A stretch of 64,000 bases of DNA from Plazaster borealis (GCA_021014325.1 CM037457.1:7918721-7982720), one strand, 5' to 3'. Shown: positions 13,272-24,629, numbered from the stretch's first letter. Numbers and translations: made by a program. Notes: a model not told the origin generated them from the sequence alone.

Positions 13272-16127
13272 ATGTCGTCATCGCTGACTCCGCCATCGTT
13301 CCTGTCGTTCCATGTAAGCAGTGAACCTACCAACGTTGGCACTCGCTGGGAGAAGTATGTCAAGAGAATAGAGACAATTTTCGTCGGATTCAACATCAAC
13401 AATGAACAGCAGAAACGGGCACTTTTGCTTCATTACTCAGGAGAAGAAGTGAGTGATATTTTTGAAACTTTAGTTAATACTGGGTCGGATTATAAGAGCG
13501 CAAAAAAGGCCCTCAACGACCATTTCAATCCCCGCAAGAGTGTTGAATTCGAGCGTTTCACATTTCGTCAGAGTCACCAGGAACCATCAGAGAATGTTAC
13601 TCGCTTTCATGTGCGACTACAGCGTCTTGCCACTCACTGTGAATTTGCAGACAAGGATGGAGAAGTTAAATCTCAAATTATTCAGACTTGCACATCAACC
13701 AAACTTCGCTGTTATGCACTACGTGAATCTTCTCTCACCCTTGCCAAACTACTTAAAACAGCTCGCACATATGAACTAGCTGATAGTAATGCTGCAGAAA
13801 TTGAACAATCCACAACTGTAAACAGAGTTGAAGTCAAGGCACAGCACACTACACAGTCTCCCTCTACGTCAGTTGAACACCAACCACGCAGCAACAGCAA
13901 ACGCTTGTACACCAGCCCAACACAATATCAACAGTCACCGCATAGTTTTAATAATTCTCGCGGTAGATGTCGCAACTGCGGTGGTCGGTACCCCCATCCA
14001 AAGGAAAGAGGCTGTCCTGCGAAAGGTGTCACTTGTCATTCATGTGGTAAACTTAATCACTTTGCAAAGCATTGCCTGAGCACCCCGAAAACCCAGCACC
14101 GTCCAAGCGTCAACGAAGTCCACATGAGCTCTCACGACAGTGAACCAGCGCCAACCGCACCGTCAGTTGTGAATGCTGACTATGTCTTCCACCTACACTC
14201 GCCAACAATGACCAAACCTTTGGTAACTGTGAGTATTAACAACAATCCTGTTCAAGCCATCATTGACACGGGAGCATCTGTCATGTTGATGAGTCTCAAT
14301 GTTGTAAATAAGATGCAACCCCGTCCCCAGTTGCAGTCGCGAACAATTCCAATCTACGCATATGGTAGCACCACCCCGATCGAAGTCGTTGGTTCCTTCA
14401 CAGCTTGTATCAGCTACAAATCATCGTCTGTCACGACACCTGTGTTTGTCACAACACGTTCAGCTGACACACTCCTCAACTTTGCTACTGCATCCGCTTT
14501 GGGACTTGTGAACATTGCATACAATCTACAATCTGGTACACCCACAGCCACACCAGATTTCTTCGCTACCTTTGCTGATCGTTTTCAAGGCATTGGTAAG
14601 TTAGCATCATTTCAGTGTAAGCTCCATGTTGATCGTTCCATCTCCCCAACAGCCCTACCTCATCGTCGAATACCGTTTCACATGCGCAAACTCGTTGAAC
14701 AAGAACTTGACAAGTTGCTCAAGCTTGACATCATTGAACCAGTCCAGGGCACACCCACACCTTGGGTATCACCAATAACTGTTGTACGAAAACCGCACAA
14801 ACCTGAGGAGATTCGAATGTGTGTAGACATGCGTAATGTCAACCGTGCAATCAAACGGGAACGCCACATCACACCTACAGTCGACGATATCATAATCGCT
14901 TTGAATGGTGCCTCAGTCTTCAGCAAACTGGACCTTAATTCAGGGTATCATCAAATTGAACTGGCACCTGAATCGCGTCAATACACAGTGTTTTCTACCC
15001 ATGCCGGGTTGTATCGATACAAGCGCCTGAATTTTGGCCTATCCTCAGCTGCTGAACTCTTCCAACACAAAATCCAAGAGACTTTGCGTGACCTCCCAGG
15101 CGTTATCAACATCAGTGATGATATTCTTGTGTTCGGCAGCAATCAGAAAGAGCACAACATACGCCTTGATGCTTGCCTTCACCGCCTGCGCACTGCCAAT
15201 CTAACTTTAAACCGTGACAAGTGCCAATTCAACGTCCCACAGGTTCAATACTTCGGACATTCGTTCTCTGCCAACGGCATTGCCCCAGATCCTCTCAAAA
15301 TCAAGGCAATCCAAGCAGTACCAGAGCCTCAGAATGTCTCTGAGCTACGTAGTTTCCTGGGTATGGTAAACTACTGCGGTCGTTTCATTCCTGACCTTGC
15401 CACCATATCGTCACCCATTCGTGAACTGACCAAAGTTGATACACCCTGGGAATGGAATGACACACACACGAATGCATTCATGCTGATTAAGAAACGCATG
15501 ACAGAGTGCTGCACCATGTCCTACTTCAACCCAAACAGCAAATCTATACTGCTTGTGGATGCTAGTCCAGTCGGATTAGGTGCAATCCTCACACAACAGG
15601 ATTCACGAAACAACACCAATGTCGTAGCCCTTGCAAGCCGAGCTCTCACTCCCGTTGAACAACTGTACTCTCAGACAGAACGCGAAGCGTTAGCCATTAC
15701 ATGGGCAGTCATCCATTTTCACTTATACCTGTATGGTGCATCCTTTGAAGTCATCACCAATCACAAACCACTAGTCACGCTCTTCAACAGCAGCAACTCG
15801 AAACCTCCACTACGGTTAGAGCGTTGGATACTCAAACTCCAAGCGTATGACTACACAGTTCGGTATGAGCCCGGAAAAAGCAATCCTGCTGACTATATGT
15901 CCCGCCATCCCCAACAACTGGCACAACAGCTGTCATTTGAGCAAACCTTAGCCGAAGCACATGTCAACTTCATTGCTTCACACTCAGTTCCAAAAACTGT
16001 CACCTCTGCGGACATCATCGAAGCGAGTAAGCAGGATCAGGCCATCCAACTTTCCATGATGCCATTGAATCGAACACTTGGAATGAAGTCCTCAGTACAC
16101 CAGATAAGTCCCTCAAAGCTGAGCTAA
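13272..16127 (+). CDS. gag-pol: Gag-protease-RT-RNase H polyprotein of Mag-like element
   Basis: A 951-residue frame starts at the first ATG after the primer site. The N-terminal ~200 residues look like retrotransposon gag. Two Cys-rich zinc-knuckle segments follow, the second being CCHC at residues 255-268. An aspartic protease DTGA is at 332-335. Reverse transcriptase has KLDLNSGYHQ (first catalytic Asp 554) and an ISDD box (catalytic pair 616-617), the serine form being usual in Mag relatives. RNase H shows Asp 763 and Glu 805; the third acidic position is Asn 830 (TNHKPL rather than the usual TDHKPL), and Asp 874 is present. Gag and pol share one frame with no shift. The last ~20 residues before the stop are out of the ancestral frame, because integrase continues in another frame from about 16061. 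It would act in cytoplasmic particles to copy element RNA. The family call is firm; function of this copy is doubtful. Confidence 0.93.
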   Translation: MSSSLTPPSFLSFHVSSEPTNVGTRWEKYVKRIETIFVGFNINNEQQKRALLLHYSGEEVSDIFETLVNTGSDYKSAKKALNDHFNPRKSVEFERFTFRQSHQEPSENVTRFHVRLQRLATHCEFADKDGEVKSQIIQTCTSTKLRCYALRESSLTLAKLLKTARTYELADSNAAEIEQSTTVNRVEVKAQHTTQSPSTSVEHQPRSNSKRLYTSPTQYQQSPHSFNNSRGRCRNCGGRYPHPKERGCPAKGVTCHSCGKLNHFAKHCLSTPKTQHRPSVNEVHMSSHDSEPAPTAPSVVNADYVFHLHSPTMTKPLVTVSINNNPVQAIIDTGASVMLMSLNVVNKMQPRPQLQSRTIPIYAYGSTTPIEVVGSFTACISYKSSSVTTPVFVTTRSADTLLNFATASALGLVNIAYNLQSGTPTATPDFFATFADRFQGIGKLASFQCKLHVDRSISPTALPHRRIPFHMRKLVEQELDKLLKLDIIEPVQGTPTPWVSPITVVRKPHKPEEIRMCVDMRNVNRAIKRERHITPTVDDIIIALNGASVFSKLDLNSGYHQIELAPESRQYTVFSTHAGLYRYKRLNFGLSSAAELFQHKIQETLRDLPGVINISDDILVFGSNQKEHNIRLDACLHRLRTANLTLNRDKCQFNVPQVQYFGHSFSANGIAPDPLKIKAIQAVPEPQNVSELRSFLGMVNYCGRFIPDLATISSPIRELTKVDTPWEWNDTHTNAFMLIKKRMTECCTMSYFNPNSKSILLVDASPVGLGAILTQQDSRNNTNVVALASRALTPVEQLYSQTEREALAITWAVIHFHLYLYGASFEVITNHKPLVTLFNSSNSKPPLRLERWILKLQAYDYTVRYEPGKSNPADYMSRHPQQLAQQLSFEQTLAEAHVNFIASHSVPKTVTSADIIEASKQDQAIQLSMMPLNRTLGMKSSVHQISPSKLS

Positions 16128-16954
16128 CGAGCCTCCACAATGTACGTGCTGAGCTCACTGTCTCACAAAATCGCGAAATGCTTTTGCGTGACCATCGTAT
16201 CATCATTCCACAACAACTTCGCCAATGCATTATCGACATCGCCCATGAGGGTCATCAAGGTATACTTAAAACCAAAGCTCTTCTTCGTGAAAAAGTCTGG
16301 TTCCCATCCCTTGATCGCATGTCTGAAGCAGCAATTCGTGATTGTCTGCCATGCCAAGCAAACATAGTCGAAAAAACCACGGAGCCGCTGAAAATGTCAC
16401 CCCTACCGACCAAAGCATGGTCTGAAATCAGCATTGACTTTGCAGACCTTCCCACTGGGGAACACTTACTTGTAGTCATGGATGACTACACACGCTTTCC
16501 AGAAGTTGAAATTGTACCCTCAACATCTGCGCAGCAGGTAATTCCAAGACTTGATCGCATCTTTGCAAGTTTTGGCACTCCAGATATTGTACGCACAGAC
16601 AACGGCCCTCCCTTTAACAGCCATGAATTTGCCAACTACGCAAAGTATCTCGGATTTACACATCGCAAAGTTACTCCACGATGGCCCCAAGCTAATGGTG
16701 AAGTTGAGAGGTTTATGAAAACTTTGAAAAAGGCATACCGCACGTCATTCGTTGAAGCTAAACCATGGAAACAGGAGTTGTTTAAGTTCCTTCGTAACTA
16801 CCGTGCCACCCCCCACTCTACTACCGACATGCCCCCAGCGACACTTCTCTTTGGACGATCTGTCAAAACACGCCTACCTGAACCACTACCTATTCACCAA
16901 CCACCGTTTGACGCTGATCTTCGTTACGCGATCAGAACAAAAAGCATACCATGA
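16061..16954 (+). CDS. Integrase, zinc-binding and DDE core (frame-shifted pol part)
   Basis: This segment is in a different frame from the upstream polyprotein. The start given is where the frame becomes open and pol-like; the first ATG is 16178. Counting from 16178, it has the HHCC zinc module (His 23 and 26, Cys 56 and 59). The DDE catalytic triad follows: Asp 87 in SIDFADL, Asp 141 in RTDNGPPF and Glu 177 in NGEVERF, with the classic 35-residue spacing. Integrase inserts element cDNA into host DNA. The frame ends at 16954, before the C-terminal domain, which continues in a third frame. All catalytic residues are intact, so loss of function would come only from the frame breaks, which could also be assembly errors. 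Confidence 0.88.
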   Translation, partial: AIESNTWNEVLSTPDKSLKAELTSLHNVRAELTVSQNREMLLRDHRIIIPQQLRQCIIDIAHEGHQGILKTKALLREKVWFPSLDRMSEAAIRDCLPCQANIVEKTTEPLKMSPLPTKAWSEISIDFADLPTGEHLLVVMDDYTRFPEVEIVPSTSAQQVIPRLDRIFASFGTPDIVRTDNGPPFNSHEFANYAKYLGFTHRKVTPRWPQANGEVERFMKTLKKAYRTSFVEAKPWKQELFKFLRNYRATPHSTTDMPPATLLFGRSVKTRLPEPLPIHQPPFDADLRYAIRTKSIP

Positions 16955-17322
16955 AAACCTATGCTGACAAGCGACAAAAAACTGGAGTGAAAGATTTTGC
17001 TGTCGGTGACACCGTTCTTGTCCGCCGACATGGATACATTCCGAAGCATGTATCACCCTACTTCCCACAACCATACACAGTGACACGAAAGCATGGCACC
17101 CTTATGACTGTTGAAAGGGATTCCCACACCATCACCCGCAACTCTTCTTACTTCAAGAAGTACACAGGACCCCCTCTGCGACCACAGTTGCACAATGATG
17201 ATAGTGACATCATGGTCACTCCCTCCCAACACATGCCACCAGAACCACCTGAACAATTTGTTCGTCACAACCCCCCTCGTGCTCGTCAACCGCCCGCATA
17301 TCTGCAGGACTATATGCCATAA
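16930..17322 (+). CDS. Integrase C-terminal domain (third frame)
   Basis: The frame is open from about 16930 (first ATG 16951) to a stop at 17320-17322. It begins KKHTMKTYADKRQ, typical of the end of gypsy integrase cores. The GDTVLVRR beta-strand and a GPY/F-like module follow (SPYFPQPYTV, then NSSYFKKY), and the tail is proline-rich. It overlaps the preceding frame by about 25 bases, so a single indel near 16910-16930 accounts for the break. This domain binds DNA or chromatin in the family. Confidence 0.82.
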   Translation, partial: DQNKKHTMKTYADKRQKTGVKDFAVGDTVLVRRHGYIPKHVSPYFPQPYTVTRKHGTLMTVERDSHTITRNSSYFKKYTGPPLRPQLHNDDSDIMVTPSQHMPPEPPEQFVRHNPPRARQPPAYLQDYMP

Positions 17323-17785
17323 ACTGAAACTGCCAGACTGTACTTCTGTCTATTGAACAATGACTATATGTTTCTACCAACTTTCTTAATGATCACTTAA
17401 AGAAAACAAAAAAACAAACTAAATCAAGTCATGTTTTACTTTCAAGTGACTAGAAGTAAACAGTTGCTACAAAGTTGAGCTAATTTCCACATTTTATTTT
17501 TTTTTTTTCACCAACATCTCACACATCAGCAAAAGATTTTTTGAGGAGGAAATAATCTTAAGTTTTGATTAAAAGTTTTCTCATTAACAAAAGATTGGTT
17601 TCAGAAGGAAACAATCACAAGTTTGATTTAAGGTTGTTTAGTGCTCTTAAAAGTACATGCTAAGTTTTGATGTTTGCAATTGCAGTTTTCTAAGTGGTTA
17701 CAGAGTTTTGTTAAATCAAAATTATTGTGGTTGAACTTTATCATAAATTTACACCAGAATTTGACAAATTATGCCTTCTTTAAGC
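17323..17785 (+). other. 3' untranslated region of the Mag-like element
   Basis: This is AT-rich sequence between the pol stop and the purine tract, with no open frame of note and several poly-T runs. Confidence 0.7.
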
Positions 17786-17799
17786 AAGGTGGAGAGGGT
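17786..17799 (+). other. Polypurine tract
   Basis: AAGGTGGAGAGGGT lies directly before the 3' LTR, where plus-strand DNA synthesis is primed in LTR elements. Confidence 0.75.
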
Positions 17800-17954
17800 T
17801 GTAGTATTGTCACATTAGGCACTCCATACATATACTCTTGTGTGCATCGCGCATGCGCGCGGACCTGGATTGTTGACAACATGTTAGTGAACCACACATG
17901 CATCGTGTGTACGAGTCAGTTCTTTCTCTATTATAAAAGCACCTCAATATTACA
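17800..17954 (+). repeat. 3' LTR, 155 bp
   Basis: It differs from the 5' LTR at one base in 155 and is followed by the target duplication AGGCC (17955-17959). Confidence 0.95.
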
Positions 17955-17959
17955 AGGCC

Positions 17960-18874
17960 TATATTAAAACTTGATGGACATGGAACTTGAGCGTCCCATT
18001 TGTTATGTGTTTTACCTGTTTTCAAGGCAAACAAGAAAGTATGGAGTCCTGGTGAAGCCATACGAAGAAACATCTGCAGTGACTTGTGTTCTGTGAGACT
18101 TTGTGTACGACTCTGAAGCCAGCAGTTGTCTTCATTTTATTCAAAATATTTTTTATTTAATTCTAAAAATTACCATGGTAATTTGCAAATATTTTTTTTA
18201 TAAATATTTTTTTAAAAAGTGTAAACAATTCTTGGCTTTCAAATCTGATTTTTGTGTAGTTTTGTGTCTTTTTATGTTTCTTAACATTTGTAATAAAGCA
18301 TACAAATAAACAGTGATAATTGGAATCACCAAGCCGATGTTTAAATTTTGATATTAATAACAATAAATTTTGATATTAATAACAATAATGACATGAGGGT
18401 TACAAACAAATTTCTCCAGAAAGGACCAGACTATTACTAGAAATGATATAAGGCACATGGCTTATTTAACTTTAAGCCTCTGTATTTTTCCCCCGTATGC
18501 TCAGCAGAATGTTCAGTCACATGATTTGATCATCGTGAATTGTGAATTGAAAAAGTGTTTGATGAAACTTTTTCGGTGGCAATTTTGTTTTTATGGCCCC
18601 GCAGTATCTATCATGTACATGTATGACATATTTGTGTACCTTGTTTTTTTGTAGAAATGCCTAAAATCAGTGAAAATACCACAACTTTTTGCATTACTTG
18701 TGCAACTATACCAGTGCAGCCTCACATGTTTCTAAGTTTTGGTCGAAGGAGAGGAGACTCTTTGCTTGGCAAGTCAAACCACAAAAATTGTATCTAGGGA
18801 CTGTTTACATCTCGCGCAGAGAGGTAAAAGATTTGCCCCGATTTCAGGGTCGCCTTGGATACAGGACCTCCTAC
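17960..18874 (+). repeat. Left arm of ~1-kb inverted repeat (continued)
   Basis: It matches the reverse complement of 19658-20530 at roughly 90% by eye. Shared landmarks are TTAAAACTTGATGGACAT, AATTACCATGGTAATTT, AGTTTTGGTCGAAGGAGAGG and AGGACCTCCTAC at the inner end (18863-18874). Small frames inside it are shared with the other arm but are not recognised. Confidence 0.85.
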
Positions 18875-19657
18875 AATTTATTATAATATTAATTATATTT
18901 ACCGGCAACCCAAAGTCCCGGGAGGTCCTGCAATCCTAAGTATTAGTAGAACTAGTAATAGTATGTAATAGGTCTAGTAATTACTTACTTATCTCGATGA
19001 TGATACTGAAGTGAAGGAGAATTGACGAAACGGTTGTTTTTCACGTGGTGTCGCGGCCTGTAGTGTAGGTAGGTGTAGTAAAGAGACGAAATATCGCGTT
19101 GAACATCGACACACAACACCACACAAAAACACCCACCCTGTGCACTATACACACATGCAGCTCAGCTCTGTGGGCTTACAGAAGGGCCCTTTTGGGGTCT
19201 TTTCACTGATCCCTATTATATTGAGATCACTGGGTCTTTTACACAATGGAACAATGGATCCCACAAAGTTTTTCTTTGTTCGACTTGGACCCCACAGGCA
19301 CAGAGGAATTCTTTTTAGAAATGGGAATATAGAACAACAATAGCAGCTAGAGCTAGGTCCTCACATGTTGCAGCGCGTACACACGTGGGCAATTAACATA
19401 AATGGGCGTGTTTAAGACTGTTAGTGTTGGCTTTTTCTTTGTATCTGGTCCTTGCTCTATGCATGGAGGTAGGATCTAATCCTACCTCCATGCTCTATGG
19501 TAAAAGAATGCTGGGTATCATCTGTGATGTCCTACTTACATCACTTGGTTAATAGGAAGTATATATGCAAACAACTATTAAAACTTGATCAACGTCGCAA
19601 CTTTTACACCACGGTCCCATGCTCGATGCTCGATCTATGATCGGGTCCAACACTATC
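18875..19657. other. Spacer between inverted-repeat arms
   Basis: The 783-bp spacer has no recognisable gene. A short palindrome, TAGGATCTAATCCTA, lies near 19470. Confidence 0.6.
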
Positions 19658-20665
19658 GTAGGAGGTCCTGTATTCGGGGTGCCCCTGAAATCGGGGCAAA
19701 TCTTTTACCTCTCTGCGCGCGATGTAAACAGTCCCTAGATACAATTTTTGTGGTTTGACTTGCCAAGCAAAGAGTCTCCTCTCCTTCGACCAAAACTTAG
19801 AAACATGTAAGGCTCCACTGGCTAGTTGCACTTGTAAATGCACAGAGTTGTGGTAATTAGGCATTTCTACAATTGGTACAAAAATATGTCGTACTGTCGG
19901 GGCCATAAACAAAAAATTGCCCACCGAAAAAGTTTCTTCAAGCACTTTTTCAATTCACTATTCACGATGATCAAATCATGTGACTGAACATTCTGCTGAG
20001 CATTCTGGGGAGGCTTAAAGGCCATACATAGGCTTAAAGAAGCCATGTGCCTTATATCATTTTCTAAGTAATAGTCTGGAGAATCGTTTTTGTAACCCTT
20101 GATCATGTCATTATTGTTATTAATATCAAAATTTAAACATCGGCTTGGTGATTCAATTATCACTGTTTATTTGTATGCTTTGTTATAAATGTTAAGACAC
20201 ATAAAACGACACAAAACTAAATAAAAATCAGATTTGAAAGCCAAGAATTATTTACACTTTTTTTTTTTTTTTTTTTTTCAAATTACCATGGTAATTTTTA
20301 AAATTAAATAAAAAATATTTTGAATAAAATGAAGACAACTGCTGGCTATAGAGTCATACACAACGTCTCACAGAACACTTTTTTGTAGTCACTGCAGATG
20401 TTTCTTCCACGTATGGCTTCACGGGACACGCATGTTGTTTGCCTTGAAAACATGTAACACTCAAAACAAAAGGGACGCTATTGAAGTCATCGAAGATCGG
20501 TGCGTGGTGTGAAAGTTGCAATGTCCATCAAGTTTTAATGTATGTTTGCATACTTCTTATAAACCAAAGAAGGTAATTAGGACATCAGTTGATACATTGC
20601 ATTAGGTGGGGGGTTTTTCAATTCAAAGAAAAAGCTATAGTAGCCCGAAAACCGGTCACTGTAGG
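19658..20665 (-). repeat. Right arm of ~1-kb inverted repeat, lacking the retrotransposon
   Basis: It is the reverse complement of 12850-12979 joined to 17960-18874. Around 20535-20550 it reads straight across the position where the other arm carries the Mag-like element, so it serves as a paralogous empty site. A T run of more than 20 lies near 20258-20279. Confidence 0.85.
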
Positions 20666-20689
20666 ATACGTACATTGGCAATTCCGGGG

Positions 20690-22266
20690 CGCAGCCCTTT
20701 AGTAGAACACTACCAAACAATGTAATACCAATCGCCAGTGTAAAGCGGACAATGCATGCAATGTGTTGCTGGGCAAATCGTCTGTTATTCATCGTCTTAA
20801 TAGGTATCTAGCATGAAACGCTACCTAAGCGAACGTATGACTTATATGACGTATAACGTAAGTTGCACTGAAGTTGCCTTGATAATAGCCGGCCCTAAAC
20901 TCCTATTCAGTGGCTCTGGGATTCAGACGATGAATAACAGACGATTTGCCCAGCACACATTGCATGCATTGTCCGCTTTACACTGGCAAGTGTTAATACA
21001 TTGTTTGATATTGTTCTACTAAGGGCTAGCTGGGCCCGGCCCTGGAATGCGGGATTTTTAAAAGCATGTGGTTCACCTACGCGGTAGGAGGAAATCAGAG
21101 AAAATGGCTGAGAGAGTAAATCGTAGGCGTCGTGCCATGACCGAAGAGGAACAAGCTATCATTAGAGATGCGTACAATGTCCTCGAAACAATTATGTGAG
21201 AATGTTGGCGTACGTCAGGCGCCATATCCATCTAATTTGCGAGGGGTAAACGAAGGGCGGACCGGTAACCCTTCGAAGGATACGGGATTACGTCCAAAGA
21301 GAATTAGAAGAGTAAGTTATAAACAAAATCAATCAATATGCAAATAAAAGATTTTATTTAATTTATTTTTATAATTCTGTTCCTCACATCCACTGCTCAC
21401 TGTGCACAATGTGGTTATGGCATGATATTATAATAGCGAGTAATGTACAGCTTCTTTTTGTTTCCTTGCATTGGTGTTCATGCAATTAACTAGAACGTAG
21501 GATGGGGCACATTCGGCATTGGTATACCAGCGTCTAGTGTCGATAGGATATCCACAATTCCCGTCTCAGACGATCTGCCCAGTGCACATTGCATGCACTG
21601 TCCGTTTAACAGGATACTGGCGTTACCTAAGCGAACGTATGACTTTTAAAAAAAATTACGTATAAAGTAAGTTGCACTGACGTTGCTGAGTAGTGACCGG
21701 CCATAAACTCCCTTTCAATGGCTATCGGAGTGACTGGCTGGGTGACTGGCAATCTGCCCGGCGCACATTGTCCACTTCACAGTTATTACTGGTGATTGCG
21801 TAAAGAGGCCTTAGACACTATAATAAAATGCAAAGTAAGATGAAATAAACGTAACATGATTTTGTAGAGCTATTTAGGGTCCGAACAAGTTTTTTCAGCA
21901 ACAGTAGGGCCTACTTCAAACACCGATAGAGTGCTAATCCACCACTTAGCTCGGTTTCTGAGACAGGAATTGTGGATATCCTATCGATACTAGACGTTGG
22001 TATACCAATGCCGAATATGCCCCTCTTTGGACGTTATCCCGTATCCTTTTTCGAAGGGTTACATCGGTCCGCCCTTCGTATACCCCGGACAATGCATGCA
22101 ATGTGTGCTGGGCAAATCGTCTGTTATTCATCGTCTTAATCCCAGAGCCACTGAATGGGAGTTTAGGACCGGCTACTTATCAAGGCAACTTCCGTGCAAC
22201 TTACGTTATACGTCTATTATGAGTCATACGTTCGCTTAGGTAGCGTTTCATGCTAGATACCTTATT
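20690..22266. mobile_element. Nested palindromic transposon remnants with ~180-bp inverted ends
   Basis: 20797-20985 and 22083-22266 are inverted copies, both ending AGGTATCTAGCATGAAACGC. Inside, 21250-21302 is inverted at about 22028-22080, and 21500-21575 is inverted at about 21945-22010. About 21560-21730 is a diverged third copy of the end sequence. In addition, 20690-20796 is inverted at 20931-21036. A 31-codon frame at 21104-21199, rich in Arg and Glu, is too short to identify. No clean target duplication is visible. It is probably several related MITE-like insertions. Confidence 0.65.
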
Positions 22267-23280
22267 GCACCAACCGACTTTTAATCAAATTAACTCCGTA
22301 TAGAAATAGGGCCCGTGGTTCGGCCCCCTATCTTAGATTGTTGTTTGTTATTAACGTATTGCTGACGTACTTTTGCGGAATAATAACTGACATATAGCCT
22401 ACCCCCAAGAGACGAACAACTCCTGAATTTATGTCACACCGACGTAATTTATTGGCTTACACGTGACGGTAATTCTTATTTACGCTATAAACAAACCTTT
22501 TAGGGATGTGTTGCAAGTTTTGTCTTGGCTTTGGACGTCTTGCCGAAGTTTGTTTTGACTTAATGTCACAAAATTAGTATGACCGACGTTGATCATAATG
22601 TTTTTGTTTATGCACATTTTAAGGCAGGCCGTCGAAGCTGTTCAAAATATAGGTTATTATTGTGACACATTTTTGAAATCTGACAATGTATTAGTTGTTG
22701 GGATTTTTTTGCTATCGAGGAAAAATGTAGACATTATTTTACGTGCAAAAAAAAACCCAATTTATTTTGATTGCAATAATGAAATAATATAGAATAATTA
22801 ATAATCATTATCACATCCATGTGAACAAATTCCGCAAAAGTTGAACTGCATTCACACGTTGCGTATTATACAGATAGGCCTACATAGGTACATTAGGTTG
22901 TAGATAGGCTATGCGTATTTAGTAGTAGATTTAATCACATGTATAAGGGTATGTAATTAATAGTAGATTTAAGTAGTCATTAATGTAAATAATCCTAATT
23001 ACAGTATTGATTACACATTGCCCCACGGCTGTATACCGACATTGGGCCAGCATCCTGCCAACGTAGGATTATTGTTTTCATTTCAGTCGGTAAGACGTCC
23101 TATCGGCGACGGCACAACGGACCGATGTTGCTGTCGGTACGCCGTCGGACGAAGATGGCGGCCTTTGCAAATGCCCCGCCTACCGTAATCCAACGTCAGT
23201 TGCCGAACAAAACCCGACGTTGGGCCGACGTCAGTGTGTTACCTGGGATGTTGGCAACAATCTTCAATGCACGCACGCAC

Positions 23281-23464
23281 GCAGCATTTTTGACTGCATG
23301 AGGGCGTATGTAAACCGAACATGATGCAAAACAAGCAAACAAACTGCAGTTTTTTCATAGTTGTTATTATTATGTTTATGTATTTCGTCATTGATGCAAG
23401 AAAACTACATACAGGCAATTAACAAATCCCTGATGAAAGCACCCTCATGCGGTCAAAAATATTG
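23281..23464. repeat. Small foldback element
   Basis: AGCATTTTTGACTGCATGAG at the left is inverted as CTCATGCGGTCAAAAATATT at the right, about 180 bp apart with one or two mismatches. Confidence 0.6.
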
Positions 23465-24419
23465 ATAATTACAATGCGCCGCCGTGGACATAGACTTGAC
23501 TCAAGTCCCAATCCCGTGCCATCGCCAGAAAACTATTGTTTTGTGATGGTCTGCATTCCCCAACCTGTTCCGCACGCGGGACCACATTTTGACGGCGAGC
23601 GCGCACTGTACGGCTTGTTTGCTAGTTGGCGCGATATGCTTTGGGACCTCTCGCACGAGAACGGGACTTGAATCAAGTCTACCGTGGACAGGACACTCAA
23701 CATAATATAGGCGTGTTTTATACCCACTTCAGTATAGTTTATGCAAGTACATCCAGTATGCACACGAAAAGTGTACGCAGGGCATGATAGTACATGTAGA
23801 GATTTGTAGTCGCACACACGTGTACACGCATAGTCTTGGTGCAAGACGTCCCTGTTCTGTATTCCCACTATAGACGATGTGACCTGTGACATCACATGTT
23901 TACAAAATAGCCACCAATCCTGGACTTCCTGCAGGCACGATTTGTACACAGCTCAATGGAAGAAAACACAAAAACCTACATTTTATGGAGATTGCACTGT
24001 CTAATTTTTGTCAACTTTTGATATGATGAAAGGGGGCACATCTCAAAACTTGTTCAGCTGTTACTTTTATAACTCTTGGATTCATGTGGAAATTATGACA
24101 CAAAATGCAAACTTTCCCATATGACTAGTGCAGTATCTTGCCTGCCAGAAAGGCCCAAGAATGTACAAGGTCACACTTACTGTAAACAAAGGTCACAGGG
24201 TCTATAGTCTGGTCACGAGCCTCGAAGTGTGACGTCAGATGTTCGGGCTCATTGATCTCTATTAGGGCTATATTCCCACGACCCATAAAAGTCCATGATT
24301 CGCCCCATCACCAACCTCGTCCCCATGGTTTACTTTATTTCCAACCATGTTTAAAATAATAAACCCTGGGAGGGAAACTCCTTACTTGGACCCTGATTGG
24401 ACAACGACTGGTGTACAAA

Positions 24420-24629
24420 AGTCTAACGTAAACATGTTAAGTTGTACTCATTCAGTAATCACCATGTTCACAGCCAGATTATTCTAATTTGCATACGTAT
24501 CCAAACATTTTGGATATGCAAATGATCCAATACCAGGGTGTGAGAAAGCGCTCAACCTCGTACTCGACCTCGTATTGCTCGACACACCTTGGGGACGAGT
24601 TAGTACAACTTAACATGTTTACGTTAGAC
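24420..24629. repeat. Perfect 28-bp inverted repeat
   Basis: The 28 bases at 24420-24447 (beginning GTCTAACGTAAACATG) are exactly inverted at 24602-24629. The flank GTGTACAAAAGTCT (24411) reappears inverted at about 24684-24697, past an intervening ~54 bp that matches 23600-23640 inverted. This suggests an insertion near a MITE end. Confidence 0.75.

Larger units (their letters stand above)
12980..17954 (+). mobile_element. Mag-like Ty3/gypsy LTR retrotransposon, nearly full length
   Basis: The 4975-bp element has 155-bp LTRs (TG...CA) and a 5-bp target duplication AGGCC (12975-12979 and 17955-17959). A serine-tRNA-like primer site follows the 5' LTR and a purine tract precedes the 3' LTR. 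Gag, protease, RT, RNase H and integrase occur in the Ty3/gypsy order. The LTRs differ at one base, which suggests recent insertion. Two frame changes, before and after the integrase core, break the coding region, so this copy as assembled is probably defective. Confidence 0.93.

Noticed and set aside
23030..23240. GC-rich near-palindromes (CGACGTTGGGCCGACGTC) as a transposon end
   Set aside because: The look is suggestive, but I found no matching second end or target duplication in the window.
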